Made by a program: the position numbers and the translations under genes. From an uncultured Burkholderiales bacterium (GTDB lineage Bacteria; Pseudomonadota; Gammaproteobacteria; Burkholderiales; Burkholderiaceae_E): a DNA stretch of 5,408 bases. The notes under the pieces are model-generated. The model made no database searches, was not told where the DNA came from, and saw nothing but the letters and a program-made list of their open reading frames with translations. The stretch spans positions 1 to 5,408 of the forward strand of contig CAIXXI010000221.1 of the NCBI GenBank assembly GCA_903923345.1. The letters run 5' to 3'. Numbering within the stretch: the first letter of the stretch is position 1; every line of letters starts with the position of its first letter. Positions 1-5,408 of the stretch are shown piece by piece.

Positions 1-1
1 C

Positions 2-8
2 TGAGGTG
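2..8 (+). promoter_or_regulatory. Ribosome binding site of aceK
   Basis: TGAGGTG lies just upstream of the ATG at 16, with GAGG at 3-6 and nine bases of spacing. This supports the ATG at 16 over the in-frame ATG at 28. The aceK frame is also open through bases 1-15, so a start before the window edge cannot be formally excluded. A TGA at 14-16 overlaps the start as TGATG, but another TGA in the same frame lies at 2-4, so an upstream gene in that frame would end by position 4. Confidence 0.6.
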
Positions 9-15
9 TGCACTG

Positions 16-1791
16 ATGAAGCAACCCATGCGCCGTGCCTCTGATCGGCTGCTGAATCGAGATGACAGCGCCGATTCGGCCGCCATCGCACTGGCGATTC
101 AGAGCGGATTCGATCGCCACTACGCGCTGTTTCGCTACAACGCCCAGCAAGCCAAGGGTCGCTTTGAAATCGGTGACTGGCATGCCATCCGAAAGCTCGC
201 CCGCGAACGCATCGCCTTCTATGACGACCGCGTGCGCGAAGCGATCGAGCGGATCAATGTGTCGTTCGGCGACTCCCAACTGGCCGTCGGCAACTGGCAG
301 CAGGTCAAGCGTCATTATGTGAACCTCCTGGCCGAGCACCGCCAGCCGGAACTGGCCGAGACATTCTTCAATTCGGTCTGTTCCAAGCTGCTGCACCGGA
401 CCTATTTCCACAACGATTTCATCTTCGTGCGGCCAGCGGTGGCCACCGACTATCTGGACAGCGATCCGCCGAGCTACCGCTCCTACTATCCGGCCAAGGA
501 GGGCCTCGAGGCGGCGATGCGCCACATGATCGTGGACTTCGGCCTGGCCTGTCCCTTCGAGGACATCGACCGGGACCTCGCCCTGGCCACGCAGACACTG
601 CTCGAATTCCTGCAAAGCGACGGCCAGGCTCCGGCCGACACCCAAATTCATGTGCTGCGTACGCTGTTCTTTCGAAACAAGGGCGCCTACCTGATCGGCC
701 GTTATATCCAGGACGGGGAATTGGTCCCCTTCGCAATGGCGATCCTGCAAGACTCCAGACGCCGCCTGTATGTCGACACCTTCCTGTGCGGCGTCGAACG
801 CATCGAGGCGCTCTTCAATTTCTCGCGCGCCTATTTCATGGTCGACATGGAAGTGCCATCGGCCTATGTGCGCTTTCTGAAAACCCTGATGCCGACCAAG
901 CCCGAGTCGGAGCTCTACACGATGCTCGGGCTGCACAAGCAGGGCAAAACCCTGTTTTACCGCGACCTGCTGCACCATTTGCGGCATTCGAGCGACCCGT
1001 TCGTGATCGCGCCCGGCATCAAGGGCCTGGTGATGGGCGTCTTCACGCTGCCCTCGTTTCCCTATGTGTTCAAGATCATCAAGGACACGCGGCGAAAGGA
1101 CATCAGCCGCGAATTCATCCAGAAGCAATACCAGCTCGTGAAATTCCACGACCGCGTGGGGCGCATGGCCGACACCTGGGAATATGCCAACGTGCCGATT
1201 CCCAAGTCCCGCATCGATCCTGCGCTCGAGCAGGAGCTGCGTGAGACCGCGCCTTCAATCATCGAAGACGACGGTGATTCGCTGGTGGTGAAGCATGTCT
1301 ACATCGAACGGCGCATGGTGCCGCTCAACATGTATCTCGAGCGCGCCGACGACGCCCAGCGTGAGCGGGCGATCATCGAATACGGCGATGCGATCAAACA
1401 GATGGTCGCCGCCGATATCTTCCCGGGCGACATGCTCTACAAGAACTTCGGCGTCACCCGCCAGGGTCGTGTGGTGTTCTACGACTACGACGAAGTCGCC
1501 TACGTCACCGACTGCAAATTCCGCAGGATTCCACCGCCTCGCACGCCAGAGGACGAGATGTCCTCCGAGCCGTGGTACACCGTCGGTCCGAACGATGTCT
1601 TTCCTGAGGAGTTCGGCACCTTCCTGCTGGGCGATCCACGGGTTCGGGAGCTGTTCATGAAGCACCACGCCGACCTGCTCGATGCCGCGTTCTGGCAGGA
1701 AAAGCAGGCGCGAATCCGCGACGGCCAACTCGAAGACGTGTTTCCCTACCCGGAATCCTTGCGCTTCAAGAACCGCTATCCTTGCGTCTGA
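16..1791 (+). CDS. aceK: Isocitrate dehydrogenase kinase/phosphatase AceK
   Basis: This cytoplasmic bifunctional enzyme phosphorylates isocitrate dehydrogenase to inactivate it and dephosphorylates it to restore it, so it sets the split of isocitrate between the TCA cycle and the glyoxylate shunt. The product is 591 aa, against 578 in E. coli, with roughly 15 extra N-terminal residues. Residues 1 to about 325 form the regulatory region, with the conserved stretches TFFNSV (116-121), LFFRNKGAYL (217-226) and SRAYFMV (270-276). The rest is the kinase domain. It has the nucleotide loop APGIKGLVMGVF (332-343), the ATP lysine K353 in VFKIIKD, HDRVGRMAD (378-386) whose D386 matches the phosphatase-critical D371 of E. 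coli, YIERRMVPLN (429-438), catalytic D472 in FPGDMLYKN with N477, and the metal-binding FYDYDE (488-493). The C-terminal PPPRTPEDE and EPWYTVGPNDVFPEEF stretches are also intact. All key residues are present, so both activities are likely. No aceA or aceB is visible nearby. Identification by recalled alignment is very secure. Confidence 0.97.
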   Translation: MKQPMRRASDRLLNRDDSADSAAIALAIQSGFDRHYALFRYNAQQAKGRFEIGDWHAIRKLARERIAFYDDRVREAIERINVSFGDSQLAVGNWQQVKRHYVNLLAEHRQPELAETFFNSVCSKLLHRTYFHNDFIFVRPAVATDYLDSDPPSYRSYYPAKEGLEAAMRHMIVDFGLACPFEDIDRDLALATQTLLEFLQSDGQAPADTQIHVLRTLFFRNKGAYLIGRYIQDGELVPFAMAILQDSRRRLYVDTFLCGVERIEALFNFSRAYFMVDMEVPSAYVRFLKTLMPTKPESELYTMLGLHKQGKTLFYRDLLHHLRHSSDPFVIAPGIKGLVMGVFTLPSFPYVFKIIKDTRRKDISREFIQKQYQLVKFHDRVGRMADTWEYANVPIPKSRIDPALEQELRETAPSIIEDDGDSLVVKHVYIERRMVPLNMYLERADDAQRERAIIEYGDAIKQMVAADIFPGDMLYKNFGVTRQGRVVFYDYDEVAYVTDCKFRRIPPPRTPEDEMSSEPWYTVGPNDVFPEEFGTFLLGDPRVRELFMKHHADLLDAAFWQEKQARIRDGQLEDVFPYPESLRFKNRYPCV

Positions 1792-1810
1792 CCCGTTTTC
1801 ACCTCTTTTC

Positions 1811-1816
1811 CTGGAG
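1811..1816 (+). promoter_or_regulatory. Ribosome binding site of the thiolase gene
   Basis: CTGGAG in the 31-base gap after aceK has GGAG at 1813-1816, six bases before the ATG at 1823. It decides the thiolase start: the frame is open back to 1682, but that extension would lie inside the aceK coding region. The gap contains no inverted repeat or T-tract suggesting a terminator, so readthrough from aceK is likely. Confidence 0.65.
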
Positions 1817-1822
1817 CCCATC

Positions 1823-3019
1823 ATGGCCGATCCAATCGTCATCGTCTCCGTCGCCCGCACCCCCATCGGCAGCATGAATGGGGAACTTTCCGGCTTTGCA
1901 GCCCACCAGCTGGGCGCCCATGCCATCCGCGCTGCGGTTGAGCGCGCATGCCTCAAGCCCGAGCAGGTTCAGGAAGTGCTGATGGGCTGTGTGCTGCCGG
2001 CCGGACAAGGTCAAGCGCCTGCCCGCCAGGCCACGCTCGGAGCCGGCCTGCCGATGTCGGTCGGCGCAACCACCGTCAACAAGGTCTGCGGCTCGGGCAT
2101 GAAAACCGCCATGCTGGCCCATGACCTGCTCACCGTCGGCAGCCAGGACATCATCGTGGCGGGTGGCATGGAGAGCATGTCGAATGCCCCCTACATGATG
2201 CTCAAGGGTCGAAATGGCTATCGCTACGGCCATGGCACCCTGTTCGACCACATGGCCCTCGATGGTCTCGAAGACGCCTACGAAAAGACCCCGAATGGCG
2301 GTGGCAAGTCGATGGGCATGTACGGCGAAGACTGCGCCGCCAAGTACAGCTTCACACGCGAAGAGCAGGACGCATTCGCAATCGCCTCGACCGAACGCGC
2401 CCGAGCCGCCAACGAAAACGGCGCGTTCGCCTTCGAGATCGCCCCAATCACCGTGGCCGGACGCAAGGGCGATGTGGTGATCGACAAGGACGAAAGCCCG
2501 TTCAAGAGCGACACCAGCAAGATCCCGGCGCTCAAGCCAGCCTTTCGCAAGGACGGCACCGTCACCGCGGCCACCTCATCGTCCATCTCTGATGGCGCGG
2601 CCGCCATGGTCATGATGCGGGCCTCGACTGCCGCCAGCCTGGGGCTCAAGCCGGTCGCCAGAATGGTGGCCCATGCCACGCATTCGCATGAGCCGCAGTG
2701 GTTCACCACCGCACCGGTGGGTGCCATCCGCAAGCTCTATGACAAGACCGGCTGGTCGACCTCCAGCGTCGATCTGTTCGAGATCAACGAAGCCTTTGCG
2801 GTGGTCACCATGGCCGCCATGAAGGAACACGACCTGCCGCACTCCAAGGTCAACATTCACGGCGGCGCCTGCGCCCTGGGGCACCCGATCGGCGCCTCGG
2901 GTGCCCGTCTGATCGTCACCCTGATCGGTGCGCTGAAAAAGACCGGCGGCACGCGCGGCGTGGCCTCTTTGTGCATCGGTGGCGGCGAAGCCACTGCGGT
3001 GGCCATCGAGCTCATCTGA
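1823..3019 (+). CDS. Thiolase (acetyl-CoA C-acyltransferase family)
   Basis: The 398 aa product has the usual length of a tetrameric thiolase. It starts MADPIVIVSVARTPIGS, the typical thiolase N-terminus. Nucleophile C89 lies in NKVCGSGMK (86-94), followed by AGGMESMSNAPY (113-124). The NEAF motif is at 322-325, the active-site H354 lies in GHPIGASGAR (353-362), and the second active-site cysteine C384 lies in CIGGGEA (384-390). The full catalytic set is therefore present. Thiolases of this family cleave 3-ketoacyl-CoA to acetyl-CoA plus a shortened acyl-CoA, or run the reverse condensation. Two features differ from biosynthetic PhaA-type enzymes: the loop usually reading like GNASGLNDGAAA is ATSSSISDGAAA (250-261), and the segment before the conserved Met-Gly (164-165) carries a longer, glycine-rich loop, residues 153-163. 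THSHEPQWFTTAPVGA (286-301) resembles the FadAx/PA2553-type thiolases of pseudomonads. The adjacent acyl-CoA dehydrogenase favours a degradative role on a short or 2-methyl-branched substrate. The exact substrate is inference. Confidence 0.93.
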   Translation: MADPIVIVSVARTPIGSMNGELSGFAAHQLGAHAIRAAVERACLKPEQVQEVLMGCVLPAGQGQAPARQATLGAGLPMSVGATTVNKVCGSGMKTAMLAHDLLTVGSQDIIVAGGMESMSNAPYMMLKGRNGYRYGHGTLFDHMALDGLEDAYEKTPNGGGKSMGMYGEDCAAKYSFTREEQDAFAIASTERARAANENGAFAFEIAPITVAGRKGDVVIDKDESPFKSDTSKIPALKPAFRKDGTVTAATSSSISDGAAAMVMMRASTAASLGLKPVARMVAHATHSHEPQWFTTAPVGAIRKLYDKTGWSTSSVDLFEINEAFAVVTMAAMKEHDLPHSKVNIHGGACALGHPIGASGARLIVTLIGALKKTGGTRGVASLCIGGGEATAVAIELI

Positions 3020-3034
3020 TTCCTGATTGATCGC

Positions 3035-3057
3035 CCGGGCATGCGGTGCGCGCCCGG
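3035..3057. other. GC-rich inverted repeat between thiolase and acyl-CoA dehydrogenase genes
   Basis: Bases 3035-3044 (CCGGGCATGC) can pair with 3048-3057 (GCGCGCCCGG) around a GGT loop, giving ten positions with one A-C mismatch and one G-U pair on the + strand transcript. The repeat lies between the thiolase stop (3019) and the Shine-Dalgarno of the next gene (3062). No T-tract follows, so it does not look like a Rho-independent terminator. It could stabilise the upstream mRNA or tune expression of the next gene, or it could be chance pairing in GC-rich DNA. Confidence 0.35.
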
Positions 3058-3061
3058 CGCC

Positions 3062-3069
3062 GGTGGAGG
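3062..3069 (+). promoter_or_regulatory. Ribosome binding site of the acyl-CoA dehydrogenase gene
   Basis: GGTGGAGG is the best Shine-Dalgarno match in the window and ends 12 bases before the ATG at 3082. It rules out the upstream in-frame GTG at 3046, which would put this site inside the coding region and add an arginine-rich, non-conserved leader of 12 residues. Confidence 0.65.
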
Positions 3070-3081
3070 CAGACACATCAA

Positions 3082-4227
3082 ATGATCCTGAGCGAAGAAC
3101 TCGGGCAGGTGCGCGATGCGGTGCGCACCTTTGTTTCGGAACAGATCACACCGCATGCAGCACGATGGGACCGCGAATCGACCTTCCCGGCTGAGGCCCT
3201 CAAAGGCCTGGCCGCGCTGGGTTGTTATGGCGTCGCAGTGCCCGAGCAATGGGGTGGCGCAGGCCTGGACTACACCGCGCTGGCGGTGATCATCGAGGAG
3301 GTCGCTGCCGGCGACGGCGCCACATCGACCATCTTGTCGGTCAACAATTGCCCGGTCTGCTCGATCCTGATGGCCTATGCCAATGATGCGCAAAAGGCCC
3401 AGTGGCTCAAGCCGCTTGCACGCGGAGAGATGCTCGGCGCCTTCTGCCTGACCGAGCCCCATGTCGGCTCGGACGCTTCGGCGCTCAGGACCACCGCACG
3501 GCGAGACGGTGACGAATACGTCATTGACGGGGTCAAGCAGTTCATCACCTCAGGCAAACATGCCGATGTTGCGATCGTGATGGCGGTCACCGACAAGGCA
3601 GCCGGCAAGCGTGGCATCTCGGCCTTTCTGGTGCCCACAAAGTCGCCGGGCTATCGCGTTGCACGGCTCGAGGAGAAGGTCGGCCAGCACGCCTCGGACA
3701 CCGCCCAGATCGCCTTCGAAGGCTGCCGCATTCCGGTGGCCAATCTGCTGGGCGAAGAAGGCCAGGGCTACCGGATCGCACTGTCGGGTCTTGAGGGGGG
3801 GCGAATCGGCATCGCCTCGCAGTCGTTGGGCATGGCGCGCGCAGCCTTTGAAGCCGCCCTGCGCTATGCCAAGGAACGCGAGGCCTTCGGCCATGCGATC
3901 TTCGAGCATCAGGCGGTGCAGTTCCGTCTGGCCGACATGGCCACGCGCATCGAAGCGGCACGACAACTGATCCTGCATGCCGCTGCACTGAAAGACGCAG
4001 GCCAGCCCTGCCTGAAGCAGGCCGCCATGGCCAAGCTGTTCGCCTCCGAAATGGCCGAAGACGTGTGCTCAGACGCGATCCAGATTCATGGCGGCTACGG
4101 GTATGTGAGCGATTTCCCGGTCGAGCGCATCTGGCGCGATGTCCGCGTCTGCCAGATTTATGAAGGCACCAGCGACATTCAGAAAATTCTGATCGGTCGC
4201 GCCCTGGCCGGAAGCGACAGCGCGTGA
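3082..4227 (+). CDS. Acyl-CoA dehydrogenase (short/branched-chain type)
   Basis: The 381 aa flavoprotein is the usual length for soluble acyl-CoA dehydrogenases. These enzymes oxidise acyl-CoA to trans-2-enoyl-CoA with FAD and pass electrons to electron-transfer flavoprotein. The N-terminal helical domain covers roughly 1-115 and includes VPEQWGGAGLDY (53-64). The middle beta domain has LTEPHVGSD (123-131) and KQFITSGKHAD (152-162). The C-terminal domain has LEGGRIGIASQSLGMARAA (237-255), REAFGH (266-271), IQIHGGYGYVSDFPVERIWRD (333-353) and the catalytic-base glutamate E361 in QIYEGTSDIQ (358-367). Glutamate at this site is the position seen in short- and medium-chain and 2-methyl-branched enzymes, unlike isovaleryl-CoA dehydrogenase, where the base lies elsewhere. 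V128 is unusual in the family signature, where a small Ala, Gly, Ser or Asn is expected. The protein closely recalls pseudomonad PA2552/PP_2216-like enzymes paired with a thiolase in isoleucine catabolism. 2-Methylbutyryl-CoA or butyryl-CoA are plausible substrates. The family call is secure; the substrate is not. Confidence 0.94.
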   Translation: MILSEELGQVRDAVRTFVSEQITPHAARWDRESTFPAEALKGLAALGCYGVAVPEQWGGAGLDYTALAVIIEEVAAGDGATSTILSVNNCPVCSILMAYANDAQKAQWLKPLARGEMLGAFCLTEPHVGSDASALRTTARRDGDEYVIDGVKQFITSGKHADVAIVMAVTDKAAGKRGISAFLVPTKSPGYRVARLEEKVGQHASDTAQIAFEGCRIPVANLLGEEGQGYRIALSGLEGGRIGIASQSLGMARAAFEAALRYAKEREAFGHAIFEHQAVQFRLADMATRIEAARQLILHAAALKDAGQPCLKQAAMAKLFASEMAEDVCSDAIQIHGGYGYVSDFPVERIWRDVRVCQIYEGTSDIQKILIGRALAGSDSA

Positions 4228-4913
4228 GCACTCAGCCCATCCTGCAGACCGCAGCCATCACGGGCCAGGACGGTCAAGGGCTCAATGCCTTCATCGCCCG
4301 ACCGGCAGGCGAACCCAAAGCCTGTGTGGTGATCGTGCAGGAAATCTTCGGCGTCAACGAGCACATTCGCTGGGTGGCTGCACAGCAATATGCAGCCAGC
4401 GGATATCTCGCGATCGCGCCCTGTTTTTTCGATCGGATCGAGCCGGGCATCGAGCTGGACTACACGCCGCAAGGCACTGCGAAAGGCCGCTCACTGGTCG
4501 ACGCCCTGGGCATGGATGCCCCGCTGCGGGATATCCGGGCAGCGCAGCTGCAGCTTGCAGAGGGCCTGCCCACGGGCGTGGTCGGTTATTGCTGGGGCGG
4601 GACGATCGCGTGCCTGGCGGCAACCCGTTTGGGCCTGCCTGCGGTGGGCTACTACGGCGGTCGGACCCTGCCCTTTCTGCATGAGCGTCTGCAGGCACCG
4701 ATGATGTTTCACTTCGGTGAGCATGACCCGATGATTCCCATGGACTCGGTGAGGCAGATCAGCCGAGTCCACACGTCGGCGGCCTGCCATCTCTATCCGG
4801 CTGGCCATGGCTTCAATCGCCATGGACATGCCGCCTGGCATGAAGACAGTGCCCGCACGGCACTGGCCCGCACCCACGCTTTTTTCAAACAGCACCTCGG
4901 ACACCATGGCTGA
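4224..4913 (+). CDS. Dienelactone hydrolase family protein
   Basis: The 229 aa alpha/beta hydrolase matches the usual length of dienelactone hydrolases (about 230-240 aa). The start is GTG at 4224, overlapping the previous stop as GTGA. GGAAG at 4210-4214, nine bases upstream, is a moderate Shine-Dalgarno. The nucleophile C123 sits in the elbow GYCWGG (121-126), D168 in FGEHDPMIP (164-172) and H195 in PAGHGFNRHG (192-201), giving the Cys-Asp-His triad. E40 in VQEIFGVN (38-45) matches the glutamate that partners the cysteine in characterised members. No signal peptide or membrane segment is visible, so it is probably cytoplasmic. Classical members open dienelactone to maleylacetate in chloroaromatic degradation, but no ortho-cleavage gene is present here. 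The FDRIEPGIELDY segment (69-80) is shared by a broad group of uncharacterised paralogues. The true substrate, whether a lactone, ester or thioester, is unknown. Tight coupling to the acyl-CoA dehydrogenase suggests a linked role. Confidence 0.9.
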   Translation: MSTQPILQTAAITGQDGQGLNAFIARPAGEPKACVVIVQEIFGVNEHIRWVAAQQYAASGYLAIAPCFFDRIEPGIELDYTPQGTAKGRSLVDALGMDAPLRDIRAAQLQLAEGLPTGVVGYCWGGTIACLAATRLGLPAVGYYGGRTLPFLHERLQAPMMFHFGEHDPMIPMDSVRQISRVHTSAACHLYPAGHGFNRHGHAAWHEDSARTALARTHAFFKQHLGHHG

Positions 4914-5408
4914 CAACTTCCAAAAACCGATCAGGGTCATTCTGTCCGGTATCACCGGATGGGCAGGCAGCGCGCTCGCACAAGGCATCGTGAAGCAGCC
5001 GGATCTGAGGCTGGTCGCCGGCGTGGCCCGCCGTGCGGCCGGTCGCAGCATTGGCGATGCACTCGGGATCGACGCCGCACCAGGTCCTGTCGTGGCCAGT
5101 GTCACGCAGGCGCTGGTCACCGAGGCCAACGTCTTTTTCGAATACAGCCTGCATGATGTCGCCAAGGCCAATGTGATGGCCGCTCTGGATGCCGGCCTCG
5201 ATGTGGTGGTCGGCACCTCTGGTTTGTCCGACGACGACTATTCGCAGATCGATGAGCGGGCGCGTGCCGCGGGGCGCGCGGTGCTGGCCTGCGGCAACTT
5301 TGCCATCACTGCGGTGCTGCTGCAGAAGTTCGCCGAGATGGCGGTGCGCTATCTGCCCGATGTCGAGCTGATCGATTACGCCAAGGAGAGCAAGATCGAT
5401 GTGCCCTC
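4906..5408 (+). CDS. DapB-like dihydrodipicolinate reductase family protein, 3' end outside window
   Basis: An open frame starts at the ATG at 4906 and continues to the window edge, giving 167 complete residues of an expected 250-280. It overlaps the hydrolase stop by 8 bases (ATGGCTGA). The Shine-Dalgarno is weak (CGGA at 4898-4901), so translation probably depends on coupling. The N-terminal Rossmann fold shows IRVILSGITGWAG (9-21), then FFEYSLHD (77-84) in place of the DapB strand with FTxP, VVVGTSGLSDDD (100-111) matching GTTGF of DapB, and CGNFAI (129-134) matching the usual APNFS. It then reads VELIDYAKESKIDVP (153-167), where true DapB has HHRHK-x-DAPSGT. The catalytic histidine is therefore absent (A159), while the lysine equivalent to K163 is kept. 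The GRMG arginine of the dinucleotide loop is replaced by W19. The protein is best described as a DapB-fold oxidoreductase or paralogue, and a role in lysine synthesis is doubtful. The substrate is unknown. Confidence 0.82.
   Translation, partial: MADNFQKPIRVILSGITGWAGSALAQGIVKQPDLRLVAGVARRAAGRSIGDALGIDAAPGPVVASVTQALVTEANVFFEYSLHDVAKANVMAALDAGLDVVVGTSGLSDDDYSQIDERARAAGRAVLACGNFAITAVLLQKFAEMAVRYLPDVELIDYAKESKIDVP

Noticed and set aside
1682..1822. N-terminal extension of the thiolase by 47 residues
   Set aside because: It would lie mostly within aceK in another frame. The family N-terminus begins at the ATG at 1823, which has a good ribosome binding site.
1255..1956. A 233-residue open frame on the minus strand
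   Set aside because: It runs antisense through the conserved AceK kinase domain and the thiolase start. It has no recognisable motif, and long antisense frames are expected in GC-rich coding DNA.
3035..3065. Rho-independent terminator after the thiolase
   Set aside because: The stem is GC-rich but no T-tract follows; the next bases are GC-rich and lead into a ribosome binding site.
3046..3081. GTG start adding 12 residues to the acyl-CoA dehydrogenase
   Set aside because: The extension is arginine-rich and not family-like, and it contains the strong Shine-Dalgarno that serves the ATG at 3082.
2278..3462. Three overlapping minus-strand frames (2278-2733, 2576-3076, 2857-3462)
   Set aside because: They lie opposite conserved thiolase and dehydrogenase motifs, overlap one another and show no protein-like motif.
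3587..4231. A 214-residue minus-strand open frame rich in Arg, Pro and Ser
   Set aside because: The Arg/Pro/Ser composition is typical of a shadow frame, and it lies wholly opposite the acyl-CoA dehydrogenase.
4880..4885. Run of six T near the end of the hydrolase gene
   Set aside because: It encodes part of the conserved C-terminal helix (AFFKQ), has no stem before it, and lies upstream of the coupled start of the next gene.
4491..5216. A 241-residue minus-strand open frame
   Set aside because: It is antisense to the hydrolase triad region and the DapB-like N-terminus, both clearly coding on the + strand, and it has low-complexity composition with no family resemblance.

Overview
The window is an ordinary-looking, densely coded stretch of high-GC proteobacterial chromosome, by eye about 60-65% GC with G/C-rich third codon positions. 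The style of AceK, and of the thiolase and acyl-CoA dehydrogenase, suggests a betaproteobacterium, probably Burkholderiales or a relative. That assignment rests on remembered family resemblance, not a search. All five genes lie on the + strand and almost no base is non-coding.

Layout: 16-1791 is aceK, the bifunctional isocitrate dehydrogenase kinase/phosphatase, complete. 1823-3019 is a thiolase (acetyl-CoA C-acyltransferase type), complete. 3020-3081 is a 62-base gap holding a GC-rich inverted repeat and a strong ribosome binding site. 3082-4227 is an acyl-CoA dehydrogenase, complete. 4224-4913 is a dienelactone hydrolase family protein with a GTG start overlapping the previous stop. 4906-5408 is the 5' part of a DapB-like (dihydrodipicolinate reductase fold) protein that overlaps the hydrolase by 8 bases and runs off the window. 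Gaps of 31 and 62 bases followed by overlaps of 4 and 8 bases suggest one transcription unit, with tight coupling among the last three genes.

How they may work together: the acyl-CoA dehydrogenase and thiolase are the first and last steps of a beta-oxidation-type route for a short, possibly branched, acyl-CoA, such as 2-methylbutyryl-CoA from isoleucine. The hydratase and 3-hydroxyacyl-CoA dehydrogenase needed between them are not in the window. The thiolase releases acetyl-CoA. AceK decides whether isocitrate goes through the TCA cycle or the glyoxylate shunt, which matters most when acetyl-CoA is the carbon source. The roles of the hydrolase and the DapB-like protein in this setting are unknown. 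The DapB-like protein lacks the His-rich catalytic motif of true DapB and is the least explained part of the window.

I saw no RNA gene, mobile element, CRISPR array, tandem repeat or convincing Rho-independent terminator. I do not claim a new biological system here.
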